Shown here: in pieces, positions 51,521 to 63,317 of the stretch
Layout of the letters: every line of letters starts with the position of its first letter
How positions within the stretch are numbered: position 1 is the first letter of the stretch
Assembly (NCBI GenBank): GCA_029718625.1
Contig: CM056380.1
Location: forward strand, 14,560,786-14,624,785
Source of the DNA: Synaphobranchus kaupii
Lineage: Eukaryota > Chordata > Actinopteri > Anguilliformes > Synaphobranchidae
DNA: 64,000 nt
Reading direction: 5' to 3'
Notes under the pieces: model-generated
What the model was told of the DNA's origin: nothing
Seen by the model: only the letters and a program-made list of their open reading frames with translations
Database searches by the model: none
Program-made: the position numbers and the translations under genes

Positions 51521-51579
51521 GAGGAGATGATGACAGATAAAATAAGCAATTGGAATGAACCCATAGATAAGATAACATG

Positions 51580-51725
51580 CCTGTGATTGGCAGAAGGGAT
51601 GTGATTAGCAGAATGAAACAGGGCTGTGATTGGACGAATGGAACAGGGCTATGATTAGCAGAATGATTTGCAGAAAGGAACAGGGTTGCAATTGGCAGAA
51701 AAGAACAGGACTTTTGATTGGCAGT
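51580..51725. repeat. Imperfect minisatellite of about 24-30 bp
   Basis: GGAACAGGGCTATGATTAGC and close variants (GAAACAGGGCTGTGATTGG) repeat about five times with length changes. Confidence 0.85.
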
Positions 51726-52379
51726 TCAATTGGTTCTACTTTCCAGCACTCTCCTGTCCTATTATTATTATTATTTTTTTTTTTTAAATAGTGTATTTTA
51801 TACATCCGTATTTTCTGTCTGTATTCTCCTATGACAGGTTTATACTACCCCTGCTATTAGGCAGGAGAAAGCAGTGCAGTTTAGAGCTATAAACCCACCC
51901 ACTTTTCAGGAAGTAACCAATATCTTATAAGTTATAACAATCACAATAATCACATCAACTCAGTGCAGGAGAATCTATCTTGAGAGTCACCCTTAAACTA
52001 TGGGCATGCTTGATTACAGACACCCGGTATGACCTAGGAGGGCCTGGTTTAAATCAAGTGAAAACTCCACCCAGTCGCTTACCGACACCTAACGACCGGG
52101 AGCCCCTAATTGATTGCGCCCTATGAAACACACTCTCCAAAACCCGACCGGCACATGCAGAGTTTGTGCCGAATTGACATGGTTTCCAGTCCTTTTAAAA
52201 ACGGTACACACCGCTTGTGCCCGTCTGAACTCTCGGCAAAGACAACTCGAGAAGACAACAATCATCACGTGCAACCAAGCACGACGGGCAATGGAGGCTG
52301 GCAAAAAAAATCACGTGACTGCTGCTGCCGGCTGACAGACTAGACTCCATAAAGACGACATGGACACTGTGGTGAGTAA
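51726..52379. other. No recognisable gene
   Basis: A (TTA)n run is at about 51761-51775. The remainder is unassigned. Confidence 0.45.
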
Positions 52380-52805
52380 GTCTCGGCAAAGGCTGGACCA
52401 CCTCAGACGTCTGAGGAAATTCTTCGGAGCGTCTCCCCAGATACTCCGGAATTTTTTATACGTGCACCGTTGAGAGTATTCCTGACAGGGAACGTCACTG
52501 CCTGGTATGGGACCAGCACCATGCAGGACCGCAAGGCCCTGCAGAGAGTGGTACGGTCAGCAGAATGTATCACAGGTGGGGTGCACTCCTTCACCTCCAA
52601 GACATCTACACTAGGCGGTGCAGGACTAAGGCCAGGAGAATCATTAAGGATCCCAGTCACCTGGATAATGGCCTCTTCTCTCTGCTGCGGTCGGGGAGAA
52701 GGTACCGCATGCACAAGGCCCAAATCTGAGAGGCTCAGGAGGAGCTTCTATCCTCAGGCCATCCGGATCCTGAATGAGGACATTGGGATCAACAAGCAGT
52801 CCTAG
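52380..52805 (+). mobile_element. Non-LTR retrotransposon fragment, frameshifted
   Basis: Across three frame segments it reads TGNVTAWYGTSTMQDRKALQ then RVVRSAECITG; next RCRTKARRIIKDPSHLDNGL then FSLLRSGRRYR; and last ERLRRSFYPQAIRIL. This is the conserved C-terminal block of a teleost LINE ORF2. The clade is not determined. It is truncated at both ends and cannot be functional. Confidence 0.8.
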
Positions 52806-52863
52806 GCAATCAGGATGCCCCCCCCGTTTAGGTTTAGGAGAGCACCCAGTAAGAGAAGGCGTC

Positions 52864-53145
52864 AGTGGGTTTGATTTAGTGAACCGGTGCGCTGTTACGC
52901 CCACATTGGTGACGCTCCCCGACGAAGACGGGCGAAGGAGGGGCTTTGTTGTTTGTTTAAATCGAACAGGAACCGGCCCAGACAGGGCTCAACGATCTGA
53001 CCCAGCCGTAATCGCTGCAAGGTCGTCGTCATCATAATATCGCGCCGCCCGGCGCATCAAGAGTACGCCGGTTCTTTTAAATCGCACGCAGTCGGTGCTA
53101 ATCCGGTTAACCCAGTCCCTGCCCGGGCGCTTAATCGAACCCTCT
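52864..53145. mobile_element. 282-bp MITE, second copy
   Basis: AGTGGGTTTGATTTAGTGAA on the left and, inverted, AGAGGGTTCGATTAAGCGCC on the right. The interior matches the element at 49409 along its length in reverse orientation (GTGACGCTCCCCGACGAAGA, CGCTGCAAGGTCGTCGTCAT). Confidence 0.8.
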
Positions 53146-53404
53146 TTGTGTCTCAAATACATCAAACTTCCATGTACCGCCCCTCTGACAATCTGCCAAT
53201 GGGCTAAGCTGGCACATCCCCAGTGTGACCTGGACGCTCTTCCCACACCAAAAGGCGAGAGTGGGTGGGCTCGTTTTGCCAGAGGGAGGCCTCCCGACCA
53301 TGAGCAAATGGGCGTGTTCACCATTCATTTTGCACAAAACCATGTGATGCGGGATAGACCGACATGGTGAAAACGAGTCCACCCACTGTCCTTAGATCTC
53401 TCTA
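53146..53404. other. Unassigned sequence
   Basis: No family recognised; moderately GC-rich. Confidence 0.4.
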
Positions 53405-53583
53405 GGAGGCTATTTCACAAAGCGGGATGACTGTGTTAGCTCGATAACTGCACTGAGTAAACCCCAGACCAGCTAATTTTACTTCAGTCCATGTTCTAGA
53501 TTTGAGAGGGTTCCAGGTTTTACTCAGGTTTTTAGTGTAATTATCCAGTTATCTCTGTAATCCTGCTTTGTGAAATACCCCCC
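53405..53583. mobile_element. MITE with TATTTCACAAAGC ends, second copy
   Basis: GCTATTTCACAAAGCGGGAT and, inverted, GGGGGGTATTTCACAAAGCA with GGATTAC. It is related to the 141-bp element at 43863 and somewhat longer. Confidence 0.85.
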
Positions 53584-56564
53584 AGATTGCACTGTTTAGG
53601 TTCTGAGGCAAACGGCAAGCTGGCCAGCTCATCTGATCCACCTGACGAAACCCGTATTCTTTGACGCGTGTCCGTTTGCGAGCTTATTTTTCACTGGACA
53701 AAGAGCATTTTGCTCAGGCATGGTAACCAAGGCCGTTATTCACTGCGCTTTGAAAGTGTACTCCCCTCATGCCCTGAAATATGCGTCGACTAGCAGAGCT
53801 GAGCACAATTCACACGGCCAGAAAGGGTTCTGCCTTAGCTCTGTGACCTCTGTGCTATTTTAAGAAACGAGGCTCCTTTCATCTTCAGAGGCATTCTGAG
53901 GTTGGAGAAGTTTATTCAGCCTTCAGCTATGAGAACGCTTGGCTATCGAGCTTGGCTGCGCAGTTTAGTATCTGATTACATCAACAAAAAGCCTGGCATC
54001 GGCCCCTCCCTCCAACTCCAGAGAAACTCCATTCCAGCAGGGTGTGTGTGTGTGTGGTGTGTTTTGCTGTGGTTCAGGTAGAGGAAAGAACCAGCACTGA
54101 TGAATACACCTGTTCTAAGCCAGAATAATTGGTTTAAACAAGTCTCACTCTCTCTCTCTCACACACACACAACTGGAATGGAGTTTCTCTGGAGTTAGAG
54201 GGAGGAGTTTTTTTTTAAGTATAAAAATTGCTAGATCAAATAAATGATTGGGCTATGAAAGGGTTATTCCACCGAAAAACCTTAACCTTATTTAACAGAT
54301 CAAGGCGCGACTAATTAAGTCTCTCTTTGTGGCTGGCCAAAATAATTTCTGGGCTGAGATAACCACAGATAAAGATTACATTTTGGTAGAGGTATACATC
54401 ATAATGTGGGCGTGTAAGTTACACAGGCACGTAGGCGGAGCCATCGAGGGGGAAAACAATGCCGCGTCCGTTACTGTTCTGTCACACAGGGACACAAGCT
54501 AGCTATCATTGCTACTTCATTATAATGTCAGGAAATTACATTGACACGTTGTTTCCTAAAGATATTATGGCAAAATAAACAAAACAGGACTCGATTGCTG
54601 TCCTTATGCGGTTACAGAGTGGACAAACGATCCAACTCAGTGGCCTCCGGTATCATTCCCAGACATCCCCTCTGCCTTATTGAATCCCCCGGTAAGGATA
54701 TTAGCGAGCTGACCATAATCGAACGGTTTCACTTTGAACATTCGATTACAGAAGGAATGTTAACGATGTCATTTTCTGGGCTCGTGCCGTTAGCTGTTGG
54801 TAACCACAGCTTCTTGGCATTAAAGAAAGATGCAAATGCGGGGTTTTTTAAATTTTTTTTAGCTAAGCCACACATCAGCTTTTTGGCATTTTCAAAATTA
54901 CAATGTTTTTAATATATTACTAGACTTTGTCGTAGATGGAAGGCTTCCGTTTTGACCCCGAATACACAACCGGATCCGGGGCTGAACGTGCGGCCAACCC
55001 GGGACTGCTTCAGCATGAAACCGCGCCCGGTTCCACTCATTGCAGCAAACATTTCCATTTTAGTTGGCATTGTGTTAGCTACCACACGTAGGCTAAACCA
55101 CTCGTTTACCCAGCTTAAATGTTAAAGGTTAACGTTAGAGGACCGGGAGGAGAAATGAGTAAGTGTCGCATCGCAGACTTCTGGCTAGGCTAGCTAATAT
55201 GTTTTCACCAAACGTAGATAAATGAAGGGCTGTGTTTTAATTAATGGCCGTATTTCCCCCATTTTTCTGAATACTCCAGCTAATAGTGGTGGTATGTTTT
55301 CAGTAGAACAGTAATGATAGTGGCTAACTTGCTGCTGCAGAACTAGTAAAATGGCCAGCCCATTTACTACTTATACGGACGATATGATGCATTAAACAAA
55401 TGCATCTTCAATATACAACAAACAAATGCCACTTCAGTTTCAGAGAAAAACTCAATTTAGTTTTCTCCCCTTTATAATTGAAATCTTAACTATTTTTTAA
55501 TTTCTATTGAACAGAAAATAAAAAGAACCATGTGGATAGGAGGAGGATTCTCAGAGCTGAACTTAAATAAAAGAAACAACATTTTGGCAAGTAGTATGGA
55601 TTTGCAATTATTAGTCTAGTTCAAGTTTCCAATTCTCTACAGTTTACAGCTTATCCAACCAAAAAGTCCTGAAAGACAAGCTGAGTTTTAAGCTAAAATA
55701 AAGCTGCTACCATGAAGTGCATAGCAAGAGATTATAGGGTGAAACCTCAATATTACAATTTCTGCCTCTTTTAATGCCAACAGGAAGGGTGTCGTCGCAC
55801 CCTCATTGGAGGAGAGAAAATGCACCACAGCTGCACTCAATGACTAATTAAGGTCTCCAACACAATGCTCATCTAATCCGCATAGCCTATAATCAAGTGC
55901 GGAGTCAAAGGAATCTCGAATTGAGTGAGTCACAAAATCGAGAAGAAATAATTAAACTAAGCGAAAACAAAAACATTAACAGAAGACAACTAGCAAGCAC
56001 CATAGGATAAGTGACTGATACAACCTTGCTCTAGGTCACAACAGCAGTGCTCCACCTTGGAATCGAACCAACAACCTCTTAATTATGAACCCAGTTCCTT
56101 CGCAATAACACTAATTTCATATAATTAGAGAAAGCACTGCTCACTAGGCATGGTTGATTTGTAGTCATTAAGTATTCCCATGTCGAATTTACATTGTTAG
56201 AGAAAGAGCCGTCAATCATTTTCCTCCTCAATAAAGATTTGTTTTCCATATCCTTTGAAGACAATGGCATTGACTGGTGCTACCGGCAGCAATATAACAA
56301 GGAAAAAATAATTATAAACAGCTTTATTTCAGTGAGTCTTTAAGTATTTACAACACTGTATAAACAAATCCTGAGTTTTTACTGATTGAAAACATTTGCT
56401 TAGGTTTGTTCAGTATCAAAGCTCAAGAAGAATTTAACACAGTGATGCACTCTATTATTTTGCTAAGCAAGTTAGACAGGTTGACACAGCAAACTGCAAC
56501 AACCACCAATTTTTCCTGAAAGCATGTAATTGCAAAACCCTATCACCATTTTGGGAGACACCAG
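53584..56564. other. No recognisable gene
   Basis: Short CT/CA repeats are at 54147-54170. The open frame at 54541-54912 has no recognisable domain. GTTAACGTTAG and GGCTAGCTAATATG blocks near 55130-55200 resemble transposon-rich sequence elsewhere in the window. Confidence 0.4.
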
Positions 56565-57292
56565 GGGTCGATTTACTAAAGGTTTGCGTGTACAAAATCA
56601 CGTGAAAAACTGTTGCCACGCAAAATAAATCCTCCGAGGTGATCAGCTAATGAGGTGCAAAGAAGACTGTGTGTTAAAATGGAAAGATACATGGATTTTT
56701 CATTTTTGCGGGTTAGCCTGAATGAATATGCAAAATTGGGCGTTATTTTGCCAAATAGTGGGAAGAGGTCATGAAAATAGATTACTTTAGCATGTATAAT
56801 GTGATTTACTAAGCCCGGAAGCAATTTTGGTTACAAATGGAAAACAGGTATTAAAAGACATGCAATCAATAAGATGACGGGTGTCATTGTAGCAAGAAGG
56901 ACACGTCGTAACAATCAAAGACCACAAAGCAGGTATTTATTTAACAGTAGGCCTAAGAACAAATACATTTTTAATCATGGAGCAAATTGTGTTACAGAAT
57001 ACTAGAGTGACTAGTATACAGAATACTAGAGTGACTAGTATTTGAATCAAACAAGCAATACAACGTCTATTATAACAAGCAGTGAATAACAAAGCAAATA
57101 TAAACTTTATCAAAATAAAACCCATCATCAGATGGAAATGTGATTTTATCTGACACTAACAGCATGAGTAGTGCTAGTAAGTATAGTGCATACAATCTTT
57201 TCAGTCCTGACACTCCTACAGAAACTAGACATCCAGTGAAACAGTTTGTAGTGAACCACCAGCTTCTTCAGTTTAACAGTAGCCTATACCTA

Positions 57293-58178
57293 CACTGTAA
57301 AAAAAAATACCATAAAAACTTGTTGCCAGTGAAAACCATTCAAACCGTTATTTTATGGGATGACTGTTAAAGAATGAGTTAATAATTCTCTTATTATACA
57401 TGTTGTAGTGGGGAGTGTAAGGTTCGGAGAACCAAACGCGACCGATAATGATTTCTAAAAGCGTATTTAATAAAAAAAATAAAAGCGTATTTATTTACAA
57501 AAGCGAAAGTAGCCGCACCAGGACGAAGATAACACAGGATCGGGAGCAAAACTTCCCTATCACAAGGCAAAACAAAGCAACCTAAAAAATGGAGACGTAT
57601 CTCGATAAACAGTGAGAATAAATAACAAAAGAACCTCACGCTCTCAAACGAGGTGCGATAACAGGAGATCAGAGGAAAACAAAAGAAACACCCTGTATAA
57701 ATGGCGAGAGAAAGAAATTGAAACTACGACCTGTTACCTAACTCTAAACTGAACTTGCTGCGTTTCCTATTCGTACGAACCAGAAATGCAGCGACCGAAT
57801 CCTATACCTTACTGACTTAATTGTCAACATAGCAAAGACAATATCAAAGTGCGGAAATGCGGAAGTCCTGAGGTATTTATAGCCAACAGGAAACGCAAAA
57901 CAGGTGTAGGGAATAATTGTCGGGCAAGATACGAATACCGAAACGGAGGCAGAAAAAATCCGATAGTGTCCTGACGAGGCTAAAATGAAAACCGAACGCA
58001 GAAACAGCAGAGGCTGCTAGAAACCATGACACATGTGTACTGTGAAAAAACGTATTTTAAAAGTAAAATGTTCGTAATTTTTTAAAAAAACAATCATTTT
58101 CCTTCCATTAAATTGTTTTTCACTGGCAACATTGCTGCCAGTCTTTCCAGTTTTCTTACAAGCAATTTTTTTACAGTG
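57293..58178. mobile_element. TA-flanked MITE split by a solo LTR
   Basis: It starts CACTGTAAAAAAAAATACC and ends TTTTTTTACAGTG, with TA on both sides. GTTGCCAGTGAAAA on the left and TTTTTCACTGGCAAC on the right continue the inverted repeat. With the LTR removed the element is about 250 bp. Confidence 0.8.
57404..58031 (-). mobile_element. Solo LTR, 628 bp, 5-bp target duplication
   Basis: It starts TGTAGTGGGGAG and ends AACCATGACA, flanked by CATGT on both sides. In the minus orientation it starts TGTCATGGTTTC, like the LTR at 42406, but the interiors differ. TATAAATG at 57697 and GTATTTATAGC at 57872 could be promoter relics; strand is not settled. Confidence 0.85.
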
Positions 58179-58464
58179 TAACCATTCCAAACAAGAAAAA
58201 TCTTTCAAGTGAATATGGCTGTTTGCGGCTGGAGTAATTTATATAATGACAATTAGTCGATCACCTGCAAAGTGTGAAATAACACGTGCATATACTTTGG
58301 CTGTGCACGCGAAATAACACCCATTTGGGATGTTAGTAAATGGATCCCTCACAGTGTAGCACATCTCTACATTCTTTTCTCTGTATCTTTGACTACAACT
58401 GTTAGGTGGGGGTGAGGCGCTACAGTCAACGTCCCTTTTGGCCCTTTCGCATATTTCATATATT

Positions 58465-58817
58465 TTTTTTATTTACTTTTCCGATTTTTCCCTTTATCCC
58501 CAAATTTGGTAGCCAATTGGACCCTATGTAATTCAATTCCCCCCTGAGTAGCAATCGCTAAAGAATCGCCGCTACAACCCCGTCAGCTGGTAGTAGGAAA
58601 GAGGGCGCCATGTCCTCTTCAGGGCACGACTCCTCAAGCTCCTGACCGCGATTCCAACTCACCCAGGGCCGTCTTATGCTCGACGATTCTCTCCAAGTCC
58701 CTCCCCCCACCCCAGGAGCAGCCGCCAATTGCCACTCCCTCAAGGCACCGGCCATACTCGGATCTGGCAGGACCGGGGAACGAACCCCCGATCCTCGGGG
58801 CGCAACTGCACGGACTG
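58465..58817 (-). mobile_element. tRNA-derived SINE (family C), nearly full length
   Basis: On the minus strand the head is CAGTCCGTGCAGTTGCGCCC and the B-box-like GGGTTCGTTCCCCGGTCCTG. The body GAGTTGGAATCGCGGTCAGG and the tail CCAATTGGCTACCAAATTTG follow. It matches 45043 in opposite orientation. Confidence 0.85.
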
Positions 58818-60345
58818 AAAGTTTTGAAAACATATGAAAATATGAAAACAAGTATATCCTACTTATTTGGTTTATTGAAAAGTGGCTTAAATGTTTTCAT
58901 GTTAAAGTGGCAGTTCACCCAAAAATTATTTTGACATGTTTCTACATACCCGGAGTGCTATCTTTCCATAAAGGTATAGTTTCGCTGAGAACTCACTAGT
59001 TTTGTAGATATCCGCTGCAGCTCAACGTGATATCACCCTGATATAACGGACCTCAATGGGTCCAAAGTTTGTGGCGCTCAAAGCGAAGCTCTACCTATGC
59101 CAACTGTGTATATCCATACAAAGTATCAAACAAAGTATTCTGGGATGCACTGTGTTGACATAAGTCCCAGAATACTGGCGTGCTTTGGTTAAGACAGCGC
59201 GTACCAATAACATTCTGTTTTGGGTTTCAGAAAATGTGAAAGCAAAAGCGAGGTCCCAGAATGTTCTTGCACATGTTATATACACAGATCGGCGTGTACC
59301 GACAAGTGATAAACGAGGCCCAAGATGTCTACATCAGAGAGCAGCTATTCTCGAACTTAATAACTTGTGGGTACACCATGTTTTCAAGCCAGGAACGCCC
59401 TACTTCTCGCAGCCAATTGCTTGATCGGATGAGGCAGTTGAAACATGTTTTTTCCCCAATTGTTTTCACCCTCAAACTTCGTAAATGAATGCATGTCCAG
59501 GGTCCAGGTGTCCACTCTGTCAACAAATACATCCCCACTAATTTTGGGGGGTTCAGACTCGGTCTTGCCTAATTTTCTACTATTTCCTGTTTTGCTCTAA
59601 AGCGTCTTTGTTACAGCGTCTCCATAAAAACTAATGGAATTGATTTCACCTGTCAGTCTTAAATGTATCCAATTTAGAAAGTTAAAACATTTCTATGAAG
59701 GAGACGTGTGTCCATACCACATTACAGAAAATGAAACCGTTGTCTGACTGAATAGAATTCCGTGATGTCTCTATGAGAAATTTATTGTCCATATTTTTGT
59801 CATAATGTGGCTTGAAATGATAAAACAAACCCTCAGTAGAAATCAAAATAAAGAAGAATTAGCAGCTTGTTTACAATTCAGGGTTTTGCGGTTATGGTTT
59901 GAATGAAGACCAGCATGCACAGGCCAAAGTTTGAGAATCCCTGTTTTGCACATTAGGGGTAAAAAATTCCAATGAGCCTCTACTATCCAAATAATATGAA
60001 CAAAATTAAATAATATTTTGTCAGGAGGTGTTTGATTTGGATAGATGTTAAAAATTAATTTGTTCATCATTCGCTTAAGTCTTTTCTGCACTTGTTAAAA
60101 TCAAACGGTGGAGAGTTCTATGCTCAATAGACTTTTTGGCTGTGGAATTCGCCATCAGGGTATACTTACCCCGATGGTACAATGTTAGCCGTGCCCAATA
60201 CTCCACCATAACAAGAAACAGAATACCAATTCATCAGCCGCCACAAAGCTACGCCTGACGCTAATTGGGGAACTGCTGTATATATTTTAGCTAGCGAAGT
60301 TATATACCTTATATACATCTAACCACTGGTTTACAGCGGACTTAC
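58818..60345. other. Mostly unassigned; possible DNA-element relic at 58905-59560
   Basis: AAAGTGGCAGTTCACCCAAA at 58905 resembles the start of transposon-derived repeats common in fish. I could not find a matching right end. No exon is recognised. Confidence 0.35.
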
Positions 60346-60528
60346 CTTCAGGACACCGCTTCCTCATCTTGCACCTCTTGATTTCGTGCTGAGTGGGGCA
60401 CGGTAGCGGCGCCTCCTGGCCCCCGTGGGACTCTCTGGTCCGGTTCTGCTTGCCCCACCTGAAGCCGCAGCGCACCCCGTTCCGCTCACAGATGCTCCAC
60501 TCTCCCCACGCGCTCACCAGACAGCCCT
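60346..60528 (-). CDS. rspo4: R-spondin exon: thrombospondin type 1 domain
   Basis: This internal exon of 183 bp (phase 1 in and out) encodes the TSP1 domain of the same R-spondin, the part that binds heparan sulfate proteoglycans. Joined to the upstream exon it reads DC-I-EGCLVSAWGEWSIC, then RCGFRWGKQNRTRE and finally HEIKRCKMRKRCPEG. It has the WxxW motif, the RxR strand and the cysteines of the fold. The acceptor is TGTTTAAG after a long pyrimidine run, and the donor GAAG/GTAAGT is perfect. The intron to the furin exon is 2.8 kb. EGC and RCKM resemble RSPO2, but the overall divergence is more than I would expect for the highly conserved rspo2, so I favour rspo4. An open frame runs on past the donor into intron sequence and should be ignored. 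Confidence 0.93.
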
Positions 60529-60739
60529 CTTAAACACAGACAGACAGATGGACACTTCCCCCTCACTATCCACAACAAGCAGGGCTTAGTGAAGGCATGA
60601 AAAATAATAATAATACTTAAACTCAAAGTGCCTCATGTGTGTTCTTGAATTGAGAAAATACAGTAGAGAAAAAATTTAAAGTAGTAAGATAAACAGTAAA
60701 AGAGGCAATAATGCGATACAGTATATGTTAATAAAAATA

Positions 60740-60741
<2 letters not shown>

Positions 60742-60777
<36 letters not shown>

Positions 60778-60812
60778 TATACAGTATATAGAGAGCGAGA
60801 GAGAGAGAGAGC
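60742..60812. repeat. (TA)n and (GA)n microsatellites
   Basis: (TA)n at 60742-60772 and (GA)n at 60792-60812, within the rspo intron. Confidence 0.95.
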
Positions 60813-60979
60813 TAATGCATATTGATATACATTGATGTGTTTGATATATACAGTATAGTATATCTTTATACTGTATTTTATTTCCACTTCTAGAGAAAGA
60901 TTACCTTTCTCTTATTGTATACTCTATAATATGCACCCAGCAACTTTATTATATCTCTATTATATCTTTAATATATCTC

Positions 60980-61887
60980 CAGAGGAGTGTACTATGAACC
61001 GAGATTAAGGGGATAGCGAGCTAAATTAAGCTTCAACCCTGGTTTTTCTGTATCACAAAGCCGACTCACTTTTAATTGGGGTGTATTGCCACGGCAACTT
61101 ACATGGCTAACCTGCTCCGGGGGCAGGTTACGGTCAGGCTATCGGATTGAAGCATATGAAAGCACCGCCCTTTGACCAATCAACTCCTTGGCTTTGGAAA
61201 AAGGCGTCTCCAGTAGAGATATGTGCGGATACTGAGAGAATCTCCTCGCAGGGCGAGATTATCGAATACCACAAAATATTTTCTGAATTCCAGAAAATGT
61301 TTGAGAGACTTTTTTTTATGAATAAACGTTAGTGTGATTGCTTCAGCAAGATTTTAAACATGCTGTATCAAGTTTAGAGTTTAAGAGCTCTAGAATGGAG
61401 TAGTACAGTTGTCACATTAGAAATAAACTTTATGACAATGTACCTACTGAGAGTATGTATTTGTTATGAGTGGTAAGGTGAATTAACTAACGAATGTAAC
61501 CTACACGATGAGTATTTTTTATTTTATTTTTTTGCAAAAGCTCCTTAGTGGCTTTGTTGGAGGCAACGGTGTTGCTTTTTGCTCATATTATTGTTTCATG
61601 TTCTTATCCGTCCATTATATATGTCCGTATCAGTAATTTTTCCCCACAGGAGAGAAATACGTTGCTCTAGTACAGCCCATGCTGCACCGCTATAGGCTCG
61701 TTGTTGCACCACCCCTTTTATGGGAACGCGCACGTACCCTGATTAATAAAGCCCGTGTTCTCTTAGCAAGTTGATAACCACGTTCGTAGTACCGGTTAAG
61801 CCAGATTGCGGTGGTTAGGCTTTCTGAAGCCAGCTCACGCAAAGAAACCCCGGCTATGTGAAGCTTCCTTCGTAGTATACCCCTCAG
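60980..61887. mobile_element. Degenerate DNA transposon in the rspo intron
   Basis: The left end CAGAGGAGTGTACTATGAAC and the inverted right end CTGAGGGGTATACTACGAAG are alike. Internal TTAAGC and GGTTA-rich subterminal blocks are typical of Harbinger/ISL2EU-like fish elements. There is no legible transposase and the target duplication is unclear. Confidence 0.6.
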
Positions 61888-62443
61888 AACATGGGATTCC
61901 ATGGGAAGTCAGAATCGACACACAACGAGACGTATTGGCTTCCACGCTTGAGGAAACAAGAGAGTCCGATTGGGTTTTTCAAAGTAATATTTTGATCTGA
62001 TCCAATATCTCTAGCATTGCCTAATTTAGCAGTCCATTGTTTTTTTTGTTTTTTTTTCAGAAAGGGCTGTTCCAGTAAAAAAACCCTCTTCACTTAATTT
62101 TACAATCACTGTCGCCAAAGACATGTCCTCAAGGATAAGATTAGAACAGCGTTGTCAGTGTTCATCCAAGGACCTGTCCTTTGTCCACAAAGTAACAAAA
62201 ACACAGGCATTACAGTTTTCTAGGAAATCCTAAATATGCCGACGCAGAAGGTTTTGCTTTAATGGCAGCATTCACGATTTCAATCTGCATTCAATCAGCA
62301 TCCGTAACCCATAGGGCCACTATCTGCATCAGCAATGCAATTCAGTTAAGCTGCTCTGGAGTTCATTATGATAAACCTTGGAACGGACTTCCCACTGCAG
62401 TCAGGACTGCAGACACTGGCAGATTCGTCTTCTGACGTAAATT

Positions 62444-63149
62444 CGCCCATCCCGACCGACTGAAACTCTCCCATCCCGACCGACTGAAACTCTCCCATCC
62501 CGACCGACTGAAACTCTCCCATCCCGACCGACTGAAAGTCTCCTATACCGACCGACTGAAACTCTCCCATCCCGACCGACTGAAACCCTCCCATCCCAAC
62601 CGACTGAAACTCCAATCCTGACCGACTGCAAATCTCCCATCCCAACCGACTGAAACTCCCATCCTGACCGACTGAAACTCTCCCATCCCGACCGACTGAA
62701 AGTCTCCTATACCGACCGACTGAAACTCTCCCATCCCGACCGACTGAAACTCTCCCATCCCGACCGACTGAAAGTCTCCTATACCGACCGACTGAAACTC
62801 TCCCATCCCGACCGACTGAAACCCTCCCATCCCAACCGACTGAAACTCCAATCCTGACCGACTGCAAATCTCCCATCCCAACCGACTGAAACTCCCATCC
62901 CAACCGACTGAAACTCCCATCCCAACCGACTGAAACTCCCATCCTGACCGACTGAAACTCTCCCATCCCGACCGACTGAAACTCTCCCATCCCGACCGAC
63001 TGAAACTCTCCCGCCCAACAAATTGAAACTCTCCCATCCCGTCCAACTGAAACTCCCATCCTGACCTACTAAAACTCTCTCATCCGGACCGACTGAAACT
63101 CTCCCATCCTGTCTGACTGAAACTGTCCCATCCCGCCCGACTGAAACCC
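62444..63149. repeat. 24-bp minisatellite in the rspo intron, about 29 copies
   Basis: The unit contains CCCATCCCGACCGACTGAAA with a CTCT end; 22- to 24-bp variants occur. On the minus strand 24 bp equals eight codons (VSVGRDGR-like), so long open frames of up to 237 residues appear. These are array artefacts, not genes. Confidence 0.95.
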
Positions 63150-63157
63150 AATCAACA

Positions 63158-63178
63158 CCCCCCCCCCCCCCCCCCCCC
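63158..63178. repeat. Poly-C tract of 21 bases
   Basis: Uninterrupted C-run just beyond the 24-bp array. Confidence 0.95.
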
Positions 63179-63317
63179 AACCAGCCCCCAGGCCGGTGTT
63201 TTGGGTACTGGGCATAGCTGGCTTGGCCCTCATTTCTAGCTTGATGCAGACCTCTAATGCACATGATATAAGCTGTAATGACTGGTTAAAACACCGGTGC
63301 TTTACTGGAATACTCAC

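Larger units (their letters stand above)
56565..58350. mobile_element. Outer DNA element of a triple nest
   Basis: The left end GGGTCGATTTACTAAAGG and the inverted right end GGGATCCATTTACTAACATC are similar. At about 80 bp inside each end the motif GAGGTGATCAGCTAAT / CAGGTGATCGACTAAT recurs in inverted orientation. The ends are old and no target duplication is clear. It contains the TA-flanked element at 57293. Confidence 0.45.
60529..63317 (-). other. R-spondin intron between furin and TSP1 exons
   Basis: The intron is bounded by GTGAGT at its 5' end (high coordinate) and TTTAAG at its 3' end. It contains a 24-bp minisatellite, a poly-C tract, TA and GA microsatellites and a degenerate DNA transposon. 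The stretch 61888-62443 shows nothing I recognise. Confidence 0.9.

Noticed and set aside
54541..54912. 123-residue plus-strand open frame
   Set aside because: No family recognised. The surrounding sequence looks transposon-like but I could not link it to a known transposase.
62346..63264. Long minus-strand open frames up to 237 residues with a VSVGRDGR-like octapeptide repeat
   Set aside because: They are produced by the 24-bp minisatellite (a multiple of three) inside an rspo intron. All overlapping frames are equally open and there are no coding signals.
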